From Gammaproteobacteria bacterium (GTDB lineage Bacteria > Pseudomonadota > Gammaproteobacteria > PS1 > Pseudothioglobaceae), in assembly GCA_029243595.1 (NCBI GenBank), contig JAQWRQ010000026.1:1-53164 (forward strand): a stretch of 53,164 bases of DNA, read 5' to 3'. The translations under genes and the position numbers were made by a program. Under the pieces are notes generated by a model that did not search any database, had not been told where the DNA came from, and was given only the letters and a program-made list of their open reading frames with translations. The first letter of the stretch is position 1, and every line of letters begins with the position of its first letter. This document shows positions 43,459 to 51,135 of the stretch, one piece after another.

Positions 43459-44298
43459 TCAATAATCAATAACAGACTTAAAGCGCTTGTAGTTCCATAA
43501 ATATTGCTCTGGCTTGACTTTAACCAAACTTTCAATCGCCTGATTCATCAAAATTACGTCGTCTTTAAGCTCGCCAGAATCTGACAAAATATTCACCGGC
43601 TTTAAATTTAACTCATATCCTTTGCCTTTGTCAAGACGTGTTGCCCAAGTCATTAAGACTTTGGCGTTATTTCTTCTGGCAAGTTTGACTAATAGTGTCA
43701 TTGTGCGCGCATCATGGTTAAAAAATGGCGCCAGAACGCCACCCTCTTCGCCTGGATCTTGATCGGGCAAAATACCAATTAACTCATTTTTTGCCAATGT
43801 TCTTTGCAGTTTAATCACGCCTTTTTTATCAGCAGTTGCCATTGACAAGCCATTTTGTTGTCTTTTAGAAATTAAGCAAGCCTCCTGCTCAGACTTTCTT
43901 AATGGCTTGTATAAAAAGGTTACCGGCTTGGTTAATGACAATACTCTGCCAGTAATTTCCCAACAGCCAAAATGTGGCACTAATAAGACAACCGGTACAT
44001 CGCTTTTTAAATGATCTATACCGGTGGTTTTAGTAATATAAGTAGCGTTATTTTTAAAGCTATTAAACCAAATAAAGCCAGATTCACTCAAGCCTTTGCC
44101 AGTTTCAATTAAAGACTTTTTAATAAGATCTTGCTGTTCTGCCTCACTCAAATTAGCAAAACAAGCTTGTATGTTCTTACTTACTACTGATTTAGAATCG
44201 CTATTTGTTAAGTATAGGTATCGACCAATCATAGCGCCAATAAAATGATTGACTCTAAGTGGCAAGATCGAGAAAAAAGTTAAGATAAATTTAATCAT
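43459..44298 (-). CDS. lipid A late acyltransferase-like protein (LpxL/HtrB family)
   Basis: Inner-membrane-associated enzyme adding a secondary acyl chain to lipid A precursors or a related glycolipid. With the ATG at 44298 the product is 279 aa, begins MIKFILTFFSILPLRVNHF with a hydrophobic anchor, and has the catalytic HX4E motif HFGCWE (His109, Glu114) and the later GILPDQDPGEEGG segment. Length is somewhat short for E. coli LpxL (306 aa). An ATG 21 bp upstream adds a less typical N-terminus. It overlaps the TtcA-like gene by 8 bp and ends the long minus-strand operon; lpxA, lpxD and fabZ are at 19-21 kb. Exact acyl specificity cannot be told. Confidence 0.85.
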   Translation of the reverse strand: MIKFILTFFSILPLRVNHFIGAMIGRYLYLTNSDSKSVVSKNIQACFANLSEAEQQDLIKKSLIETGKGLSESGFIWFNSFKNNATYITKTTGIDHLKSDVPVVLLVPHFGCWEITGRVLSLTKPVTFLYKPLRKSEQEACLISKRQQNGLSMATADKKGVIKLQRTLAKNELIGILPDQDPGEEGGVLAPFFNHDARTMTLLVKLARRNNAKVLMTWATRLDKGKGYELNLKPVNILSDSGELKDDVILMNQAIESLVKVKPEQYLWNYKRFKSVIDY

Positions 44299-45040
44299 CA
44301 AGCAAATCCTTAGTCTCATCCAACATTGGCTTCATTGCACTGAGTAGATTTTTATACAAGCTAGGAATGCGTTTTTCCTCTTCTAGCAACCACTGTTTAA
44401 AATATTCTCGCTCAGTAGGCATACTAAAGCAAGCTGGGCAAGAGTCAGCAATCACCGGTAAATTTGCTGTTGCGGCAAAATCAGACAATTGACGTTCACG
44501 TACATACACCATAGGACGAATAATACGTAAATCTTTAGCGTCGTTAATATAATGTGCTTTCATGGTTTGAATCTTACCATTGTGGCACATCGACATCATT
44601 AAACTCTCGCTTAGATCATCTAAATGCTGCCCTAGAGCCAAAACGTTATACCCTTCTCGTCTGGCCACCTGATACATTAAACCACGCTTAATTCGAGAAC
44701 AAAATGAACAATAAGAATCTCCTTTCATACTCTCTTTGGCTTGTTCCATAATCGGAAACTCTTCAAAAAAATACGGCGTGTCAAATTGCTTAAAAAATAC
44801 TTCAAGCGCTTGCGGCTCAAAACCCTCAACTTGTGGGTCGACAGTTATTACACCTAGTTCAAACTTAACTGGAGAATGGCGTTGAAAATGACGCAAGATA
44901 TGAAACAAGCTAAGGGAATCTTTGCCACCAGAAACTGCCAATAAAATCTTATCGCCAGCCTTAATCATGCCAAAATCACTAATGGCACGGCCAACAGGTT
45001 TAAGCAATAGTTTGGGTAAATTTATGCGCGGTAAAACCAT
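44291..45040 (-). CDS. TtcA-like PP-loop tRNA thiolation protein
   Basis: ATP-using PP-loop protein related to TtcA, which makes 2-thiocytidine at position 32 of tRNAs with an Fe-S cluster. The 249-aa product has SGGKDS (37-42), a CSFC pair (Cys111, Cys114) followed by SRIKRG as in TtcA, and a second pair CPAC (Cys201, Cys204), whereas E. coli TtcA uses a single third cysteine there. It is also about 60 residues shorter than the E. coli enzyme. It may therefore be a distinct subfamily; I withhold the symbol. It overlaps the M61 gene by 19 bp and the acyltransferase by 8 bp. Confidence 0.8.
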   Translation of the reverse strand: MVLPRINLPKLLLKPVGRAISDFGMIKAGDKILLAVSGGKDSLSLFHILRHFQRHSPVKFELGVITVDPQVEGFEPQALEVFFKQFDTPYFFEEFPIMEQAKESMKGDSYCSFCSRIKRGLMYQVARREGYNVLALGQHLDDLSESLMMSMCHNGKIQTMKAHYINDAKDLRIIRPMVYVRERQLSDFAATANLPVIADSCPACFSMPTEREYFKQWLLEEEKRIPSLYKNLLSAMKPMLDETKDLLDD

Positions 45041-46785
45041 TGTTTTTGTCTTTTTAAAGTGTCTTTAGTTAGATCATCGGCAATGCTTAAAGTGCAAAAT
45101 GTTGGCGCACTGTTGGCTATTGTAACGCTTAGTTCACTTAATAATTCGTCTCTTAAAATACCAACTTGGATTGTACTTTTTTCAGCGTAAGAGTCAATCG
45201 CATTCGCTAAATCTTTAGCTTGCACTTTAATACTATCAATACTCATGATCTTATCGCCAACATACAAACCCGACGCCTGAGCACAAGTACCATCTAATAC
45301 GTGCGTAATGCTGGCAAATTCTTGGGCTTTGTCAATACCAATGCCAAAGTTAGATAACTCCCCTTTCTTATGACTAAATTCACAATTGATACCTACGTAG
45401 TCAAACGCTTGTTTGAGTGGCAGCTCACTCACGCCATATAAATAATCATTAAAGAATTCAGTGAAATCACTTTGGGTTAAATGCGCAACAACTTGTTGTA
45501 CCGTGTCATCTTCTAAGCCAGTATCTTGATAATTACCCCAAATCAACTTTAATACATCATCAAGTGATTGTTGGTCATTACTACGTTTGCGTATCTCAAT
45601 ATCCAATACAAAGGCTAATAAAGCACCCTTAGTGTAATAGCTGACAATCGCATTCGGTGCATTTTCATCTTGCTGGTAAAACTTAGTCCAGGCATCAAAA
45701 CTCGACTCAGCCAACGACTGCCTATAACGACCCTGGCTCTTTTGTACTCGGGTTAGTGTTTGAGCAAATAAAGTTAAATACTGCTCTGGCGATAATAATT
45801 TAGTACGTAATAACGACAACTCATCATAATACGAGGTAAAGCCTTCGAAAATCCACAACTGCTCAGTGTAATTTTCCCGCCCCAAATTAAGTGCATGAAA
45901 ACTCGCTGGCTTGATGGTTTTAATCCACCAAGCATGAAAATATTCATGCGAACAAAGCGCCAAAAATCTTGTGTAATCAGAGTTAATTTCAGGCTTGTCT
46001 TGTGTCGGCAACTCTTTTCTAGAACAAATCAAACTGCTAGATTTTTTGTGCTCTAAACCACCATAAGCTTTAGTTCTTACTAATGTTAGAAATAAGTACT
46101 CATCAAACGGCACTTCACCACCAAAAAAATCAATGTGGTGCTCGCAAATTCGCATTAAATCAGCTCTTAATCTGGCAACATCAGTTACATGCCGACCAGT
46201 CAATGTCATCGAATGTGGTATGCCACTGACTTCAAATTCAAAGCGAGTAAAATCAGCCATCTCTACTGGATGATCAATCAAATCCTGGTAATTATCAGCT
46301 TGATAAATCTCGAAGCCTTTATGTTTTGATTTAAGCTTTAATGTGGTGGCACAACTCCAATCACCTAACATCTTGCTTGTTGGATAGTTAATCACTAACT
46401 CACACGGGCTATCTTCAAAGCCAAGAGGTTTTAAAAACACACTGCTGCCATTAAAGAAGGCGCGCTCATGAGTTAAATAAGCACAACGCACTGACAAATC
46501 AAAAGCATACAATTCGTATTGTAATGTTATGTTTTCACCACAAGGCTGAGTAATCCAATGATTTTTATCTAGTTTTTTAATGGCGATTTTTTCACCACAA
46601 CTTTGTGCACTAATACTAACAATATGCTTGGAGAAATCTCGGATCAAATAACTACCTGGAATCCAGTTTGGCAATGAAAAGACTTGCCCCAACGGGTTAG
46701 GGTTATCAAGCGTTAACTCAACTTGAAAAATATGTGCGTGTAAGTCTTTAGGGGTGAGTGTGTATCGAACGATATTTTGACTCAT
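45022..46785 (-). CDS. M61 family aminopeptidase with PDZ domain
   Basis: Glycyl aminopeptidase-like zinc peptidase. The 587-aa product has an N-terminal beta domain (about 1-180), a gluzincin-type catalytic domain with HEYFH (His280, Glu281, His284) followed by W and a downstream GFTSYYDEL glutamate ligand region, and a C-terminal PDZ domain (about 475-570, with ASGLYVGDKIMSI). There is no signal peptide, so it is probably cytosolic. It is coupled to the TolC-like gene by ATGA and to the TtcA-like gene by a 19-bp overlap. The physiological substrate is unknown. Confidence 0.9.
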   Translation of the reverse strand: MSQNIVRYTLTPKDLHAHIFQVELTLDNPNPLGQVFSLPNWIPGSYLIRDFSKHIVSISAQSCGEKIAIKKLDKNHWITQPCGENITLQYELYAFDLSVRCAYLTHERAFFNGSSVFLKPLGFEDSPCELVINYPTSKMLGDWSCATTLKLKSKHKGFEIYQADNYQDLIDHPVEMADFTRFEFEVSGIPHSMTLTGRHVTDVARLRADLMRICEHHIDFFGGEVPFDEYLFLTLVRTKAYGGLEHKKSSSLICSRKELPTQDKPEINSDYTRFLALCSHEYFHAWWIKTIKPASFHALNLGRENYTEQLWIFEGFTSYYDELSLLRTKLLSPEQYLTLFAQTLTRVQKSQGRYRQSLAESSFDAWTKFYQQDENAPNAIVSYYTKGALLAFVLDIEIRKRSNDQQSLDDVLKLIWGNYQDTGLEDDTVQQVVAHLTQSDFTEFFNDYLYGVSELPLKQAFDYVGINCEFSHKKGELSNFGIGIDKAQEFASITHVLDGTCAQASGLYVGDKIMSIDSIKVQAKDLANAIDSYAEKSTIQVGILRDELLSELSVTIANSAPTFCTLSIADDLTKDTLKRQKQWFYRA

Positions 46786-48146
46786 TGAACCAATTGATCA
46801 ATTGTTGCTTTGAAATCCAATACTGCCTTTTGGTAATTTGTAGCCACCTGCGCATAACCAAGCTGAGCATTCTGTTCGTTATTTTGCGCGCTAATCACAA
46901 AGCTTGCCTGGCCACTACCATTAGCATAACGATCTCTCTCCTCTACTGTTCTAGCTTTAGCAATTGCAATTTGCTTTTTATTGGATTTAAGCATCTTCAT
47001 TAGTAAGTTAATTTTTTCTTTAAGCGTAACTGCTTTCACATTAAGATCAAGCAATTGCTCTTGCTTATATTGCGTCAAGCGTGCCAATTTTATTTCTGCT
47101 TTTTTAATATTATTATTACTTTTAACCCCACCAAGCGGATACGACAATCCCAAACCAACATTCCAGGTGGTGCTTTGATTTTCTAACGAATTTGAATAAT
47201 TAGTATTTTCTCCATCGCTTACTAAGCCTAAATTTAAATCTAGTTTTGCTTGAGATTCATTCTTAAAACTACGCAGCTGTCGCTTCAAGGTTTTTTGATC
47301 TAAGGTGGTAATTTTCAAGACTCTAGTACTGCTTAATGATTGCATATCTTTAGCGATATAAGCTTTATACAAGTCCATTTTGGCGACTGCTTGATCAAAG
47401 CTAAGTGCTAACGTAATGGCGATTTCATGGCGCAATAGGGCTAGATCTTGCTGTGCTTGTAACAACTGCTGCTGCGCCCTTTGGTAAGCATCTTCTTGCA
47501 ATAAAACATCAACTTTATCAACAACAGAGGCGGCAAATTTTTGCTTAACTAGGTTTAGCTCTTGCTCAGCCAAAACCAGTCGGCGCTCATTGATTAACTG
47601 CTGTTCTTGAGCGTAAGCCAAATCAACAAAACGCTTGAGTTTTTTAAGAATGAAATTCTCTTCTTGTTCAAGTCGATCTAGTGTGTTTTTATCAATGGCA
47701 ATTTGAGCAACATCCCCATCAAGCTGATCATTCACACCATATCGGTTACGTAATAGTGGATATGTGTAATCTAGTGAAAACTTATTACGTGTTGTATCAA
47801 CATCTTTGCTCTTATCTTTCCAAGTGTGTTTAAAGGTGATGTCGCTACCAGAGTTTGCAATTTTTCGAGTTGCAGAAACATCAACCGAGGTTGTGTTTAG
47901 CTTATTGTAAGTGCTTGATGATACATCGCTAGCATTTTCATTTTTATAATTACTATCAATTGCAACAATCCAATCTTCATTAGCGGTGGTTAGACGCTTT
48001 TCAACTTGTTTAATTTGGCTTGATAATGCTTGTTGCTCAAAAAAAGGATGAATGCTTTTTAGTCGTTCAACAAATTCATGCTCGCTAATTGCTTGTGCAC
48101 CAAAGCCAGTTGACAATATTACAACAGCGATAAAAATTTGCTTCAT
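46782..48146 (-). CDS. TolC-family outer membrane efflux protein
   Basis: Outer-membrane channel of the OEP family, which forms a trimeric tunnel for RND pumps or type I secretion. The 454-aa product has a signal peptide (ending about GFGAQA at 15-20) and two similar halves of beta strands and very long amphipathic helices: helices around 155-230 with Gln-rich QRAQQQLLQAQQDLALL and around 345-450. It lies between aroK and the M61 peptidase, sharing ATGA overlaps with both. The RND pump at 6262-10873 lacks its own channel and could use it; no direct evidence. Confidence 0.85.
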   Translation of the reverse strand: MKQIFIAVVILSTGFGAQAISEHEFVERLKSIHPFFEQQALSSQIKQVEKRLTTANEDWIVAIDSNYKNENASDVSSSTYNKLNTTSVDVSATRKIANSGSDITFKHTWKDKSKDVDTTRNKFSLDYTYPLLRNRYGVNDQLDGDVAQIAIDKNTLDRLEQEENFILKKLKRFVDLAYAQEQQLINERRLVLAEQELNLVKQKFAASVVDKVDVLLQEDAYQRAQQQLLQAQQDLALLRHEIAITLALSFDQAVAKMDLYKAYIAKDMQSLSSTRVLKITTLDQKTLKRQLRSFKNESQAKLDLNLGLVSDGENTNYSNSLENQSTTWNVGLGLSYPLGGVKSNNNIKKAEIKLARLTQYKQEQLLDLNVKAVTLKEKINLLMKMLKSNKKQIAIAKARTVEERDRYANGSGQASFVISAQNNEQNAQLGYAQVATNYQKAVLDFKATIDQLVQ

Positions 48147-48664
48147 TCTGGTACAGCTTTTTTAATTTCACTAATGATAGCGTAAAGCTTTTTACCTGTA
48201 GTGTCAATCACCACATCGGCAACCTCTTGATAAAAACCCTCTCTAGCCTCTACCAAATCACGAATAGTTTGCTCTCGATTGTCTGACTGTTCTAGCAAAG
48301 GGCGTGATTTAGAATTGGCTGTGCGCTTTACTAACTGCGCAATACTAGAGGATAAATACACCACAAAACTACCCTGCTTTAATAATGCCCTATTCTCTTC
48401 TTTAATAACGATGCCACCGCCAGTAGCAATGACAATATTAGAAATCTCACACAAATCTTTCAGCATTTGAGTTTCGCGCTTGCGAAACCCTTCTTCACCT
48501 TCTACATCAAAAATATGATCAATGGCCACACCGGTTCGGGCTACAATTTCAAAATCAGAATCAAAGAAATCACGTTTTAACACGCAAGCAAGGCGACGAC
48601 CAACCGAAGTCTTGCCAGAACCCATCGGGCCGACTAAAACAACATTGGTTGGCTGGTTACCCAT
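48143..48664 (-). CDS. aroK: shikimate kinase AroK
   Basis: Phosphorylates shikimate with ATP in aromatic amino acid synthesis. The product of the ATG at 48664 is 173 aa, the same length as E. coli AroK, and begins MGNQPTNVVLVG. It has the P-loop GPMGSGKT (12-19), the shikimate-binding DSDFEI and ATGGG motifs, and the lid SKSRPLL. A longer reading upstream would run into the zinc-finger gene and adds unconserved residues. It overlaps the TolC-like gene by ATGA. In E. coli the partner is aroB, absent here. Confidence 0.93.
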   Translation of the reverse strand: MGNQPTNVVLVGPMGSGKTSVGRRLACVLKRDFFDSDFEIVARTGVAIDHIFDVEGEEGFRKRETQMLKDLCEISNIVIATGGGIVIKEENRALLKQGSFVVYLSSSIAQLVKRTANSKSRPLLEQSDNREQTIRDLVEAREGFYQEVADVVIDTTGKKLYAIISEIKKAVPE

Positions 48665-48681
48665 GATATGGTCAAGGGCAA

Positions 48682-48870
48682 TTAAGCCAGTTGATAACTT
48701 GCGCCACAATACGGGCAAGCGGCTTTGCCTTGTGAATCAAATTTCAAAAAAACCTTGGGATGCATATTCCACTTTTGCGCATTTTTTGGTGGACAATGAA
48801 ACGGTAAATCTTTAGCCTCGACCGTAGAATGACTAACGTGCTTTTGCTGAAAATCATCGACTGTACTCAT
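48682..48870 (-). CDS. small CHCC zinc-finger protein
   Basis: A 62-aa protein of the zf-CHCC type, related to the zinc-binding domain of the complex I accessory subunit NDUFS6. Likely zinc ligands are Cys26, His37, Cys52 and Cys55 (FHCPPKN, NMHPKVFL, ACPYCGASY). The bacterial family is often found next to ilvE, as here: its ATG overlaps the ilvE stop as ATGA. It is followed by aroK after 17 bp. Its role is not established. Confidence 0.88.
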   Translation of the reverse strand: MSTVDDFQQKHVSHSTVEAKDLPFHCPPKNAQKWNMHPKVFLKFDSQGKAACPYCGASYQLA

Positions 48871-49799
48871 TTACACACTCCTTTAGCTATCCAACCTTTG
48901 TATTGATCATTACGACCATAAACACAATCAAAGTACAAAGTTTGTAATTGCTCAGTGATTGGCCCGCGTGTGCCAGTACCGATTGTGCGATTATCCAGTT
49001 CACGAATTGGCGTAACTTCAGCCGCAGTGCCGGTAAAGAAAGCCTCGTCCGCACAATACACTTCATCGCGCGTAATGCGTTTTTCAACAACTTGGTAACC
49101 TAAGTCTTTCGCCAAAGTAAAGATAGTGTCACGCGTAATACCTGCTAATGCTGAGGTCAAATCAGGCGTGTAAATAACACCATCACGAACAATAAAGAAG
49201 TTTTCACCACTGCCTTCAGCCACAAAACCATCCACATCTAACAACAGTGCTTCGTCATAACCATCAGTCAATGCCTCTTGAAGTGCCAACATTGAGTTAA
49301 TGTAGTTACCGTTTGCCTTGGCTTTTGTCATGGCAATATTAACATGATGGCGTGTATAGCTAGAAGTACGAATACGAATGCCGTTTTTCATGTTATCCTC
49401 GCCCAAGTAAGCACCCCACTCCCACGCAGCAATGATTGTATGTACTTTTAAACCATCTGCACGTAAGCCCATACCTTCGGAGCCATAAAAACTCATTGGG
49501 CGAATATAGGCACTATCAAGGTTGTTTTTAGCCACAGCGTCTTTTTGCGCTTGGTTAATCTCTTCTTTAGAAAAACCAATATCCATATTCATGATCTTGG
49601 CAGAATTAAACAACCGATCCGTATGCTCTTCAATGCGGAAAATCGCAGGGCCGTTGTCAGTTTCGTAAGCACGAACACCTTCAAACACACCCATACCATA
49701 ATGAAGTGTGTGTGTAAGTACGTGAACTTTGGCATCGCGCCAATCAACCCACTCACCATCAAACCAAATCAAACCATCTCTGTCATCAAATCCTGGCAT
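48867..49799 (-). CDS. ilvE: branched-chain amino acid aminotransferase IlvE
   Basis: PLP-dependent enzyme that makes valine, leucine and isoleucine from their keto acids with glutamate. The 310-aa class IV transaminase has THTLHYGMGVFEG (30-42), the PLP lysine Lys161 in AKANGNY, and GFVAEGSGENFF (about 208-219). Length equals E. coli IlvE (309 aa). It lies 2 bp after lysC and overlaps the zinc-finger gene by 4 bp. Confidence 0.96.
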   Translation of the reverse strand: MPGFDDRDGLIWFDGEWVDWRDAKVHVLTHTLHYGMGVFEGVRAYETDNGPAIFRIEEHTDRLFNSAKIMNMDIGFSKEEINQAQKDAVAKNNLDSAYIRPMSFYGSEGMGLRADGLKVHTIIAAWEWGAYLGEDNMKNGIRIRTSSYTRHHVNIAMTKAKANGNYINSMLALQEALTDGYDEALLLDVDGFVAEGSGENFFIVRDGVIYTPDLTSALAGITRDTIFTLAKDLGYQVVEKRITRDEVYCADEAFFTGTAAEVTPIRELDNRTIGTGTRGPITEQLQTLYFDCVYGRNDQYKGWIAKGVCK

Positions 49800-49801
49800 C
49801 T

Positions 49802-51025
49802 TTATTCCTTATCTAATTCAAACGCGTTGTGTAATGAACGCACTGCTAATTCTAAATATTTTTCATCAATTACAACCGATATTTTAATCTCTGAAGTAGA
49901 GATCATTTGAATATTAATATTCTCTTGATGTAATACTTCAAACATCTGCGCTGCAATGCCTGCGTGTGAACGCATACCAATACCCACTAAAGACACTTTA
50001 ACCACTTTATCATCGGTTTGCACACCCATAGCACTAAGTTCATCACAAATACCTTGTAAGATCGCTTGTGCTTTATCAAAATCATTACGATGCACGGTAA
50101 AGGCAAAATTAGTTAAGCCTTCACGTGCCGAAACACTTTGCACAATCATATCAACTTCGATATTCGCCTCACTAATCGGCTTTAAAATTTTAAAAGCAAT
50201 ACCAGGCTCATCTGGCACACCAATCAAGCTTAACTTAGCCTCATCAATATTGTGCGCAATGCCTGAAATAACGGCTTGTTCCATAATGTTTTCCTCGCTG
50301 GTAATTAATGTACCTTCAGGGTTGTCAATCAATGATGACAACACCCTTAAAGGTACTTTGTATTTTGATGCAAACTCAACTGAGCGAATTTGCAAAACTT
50401 TTGAGCCAAGCGACGCCATCTCAAGCATTTCTTCATAGCTCACAGTATTCATTTTTCTCGCCTTTGGCTCAATGCGCGGGTCTGTCGTATATACGCCGTC
50501 CACGTCAGTATAAATTTGACACTCGTCAGCATTCAGCGCTGCAGCCAAAGCCACAGCTGTAGTATCAGATCCACCACGCCCTAGCGTAGTAATATGCCCT
50601 TGTTCATCCACACCTTGAAAACCAGCTACAACCACAACCTTACCATCATCCAAGCTTTCACGAATACGATGATCATCAATCGACTTAATGCGCGCCTTAC
50701 CATGCTCACTATCCGTAGTAATACGCACTTGTGAACCTGTATACGATATCGCATCACAACCTAGCGCTTGCAAAGCCATACTAAGCAGCGAAATAGTCAC
50801 CTGCTCACCAGTCGTCAACAACACATCCATCTCTCTCAAAGACGGTACATCTTGTACGTCTCTAGCAAGTGCCGTCATACGGTTGGTTTCACCACTCATC
50901 GCAGACACACTAACAACCAGTTGATCACCGCCATCGGCAAAGGCTTTAATCTTTTTAGCGACGGCCTGAATCCTCTCAACTGAGCCGACTGAAGTGCCGC
51001 CATATTTTTGTACAATCAATGCCAT
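49802..51025 (-). CDS. lysC: aspartokinase (monofunctional, LysC type)
   Basis: Phosphorylates aspartate, the entry step to lysine, methionine, threonine and diaminopimelate. The 407-aa product has the kinase start KYGGTSVG (7-14), the TLGRGGSDTTAVALA region (about 146-160) and two C-terminal ACT domains (about 265-400) for feedback regulation by end products. Monofunctional, with no homoserine dehydrogenase fused. It is the promoter-proximal gene of the long minus-strand operon that runs to the lpxL-like gene. Confidence 0.96.
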   Translation of the reverse strand: MALIVQKYGGTSVGSVERIQAVAKKIKAFADGGDQLVVSVSAMSGETNRMTALARDVQDVPSLREMDVLLTTGEQVTISLLSMALQALGCDAISYTGSQVRITTDSEHGKARIKSIDDHRIRESLDDGKVVVVAGFQGVDEQGHITTLGRGGSDTTAVALAAALNADECQIYTDVDGVYTTDPRIEPKARKMNTVSYEEMLEMASLGSKVLQIRSVEFASKYKVPLRVLSSLIDNPEGTLITSEENIMEQAVISGIAHNIDEAKLSLIGVPDEPGIAFKILKPISEANIEVDMIVQSVSAREGLTNFAFTVHRNDFDKAQAILQGICDELSAMGVQTDDKVVKVSLVGIGMRSHAGIAAQMFEVLHQENINIQMISTSEIKISVVIDEKYLELAVRSLHNAFELDKE

Positions 51026-51053
51026 CGCTTAACAATTAATCAATAATGCATGA

Positions 51054-51083
51054 ATTATACGTTAGCAACACTATTTTCAGCAA
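51054..51083 (-). promoter_or_regulatory. putative sigma-70 promoter of lysC
   Basis: On the minus strand TTGCTG (51078-51083), an 18-bp spacer and a perfect TATAAT (51054-51059), 28 bp before the lysC ATG, directly after the terminator of the upstream MMPL gene. No lysine riboswitch fits in the short leader. Confidence 0.6.
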
Positions 51084-51086
51084 TAA

Positions 51087-51112
51087 AAAAAGCTTGCCGA
51101 AGCAAGCTTTTT
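51087..51112. terminator. intrinsic terminator after the MMPL gene
   Basis: An 11-bp stem AAAAAGCTTGC / GCAAGCTTTTT with the 4-base loop CGAA, flanked by A and T runs. On the minus strand it lies 24 bp past the MMPL stop and before the lysC promoter, so it separates the two units. Confidence 0.9.
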
Positions 51113-51135
51113 AATAATATTTTTTACTGTTTTAT

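Noticed and set aside
49956-50438. 160-codon plus-strand frame inside lysC
   Set aside because: Antisense to an intact aspartokinase; composition (Ser, Ile, Cys rich) is typical of a reverse-strand shadow.
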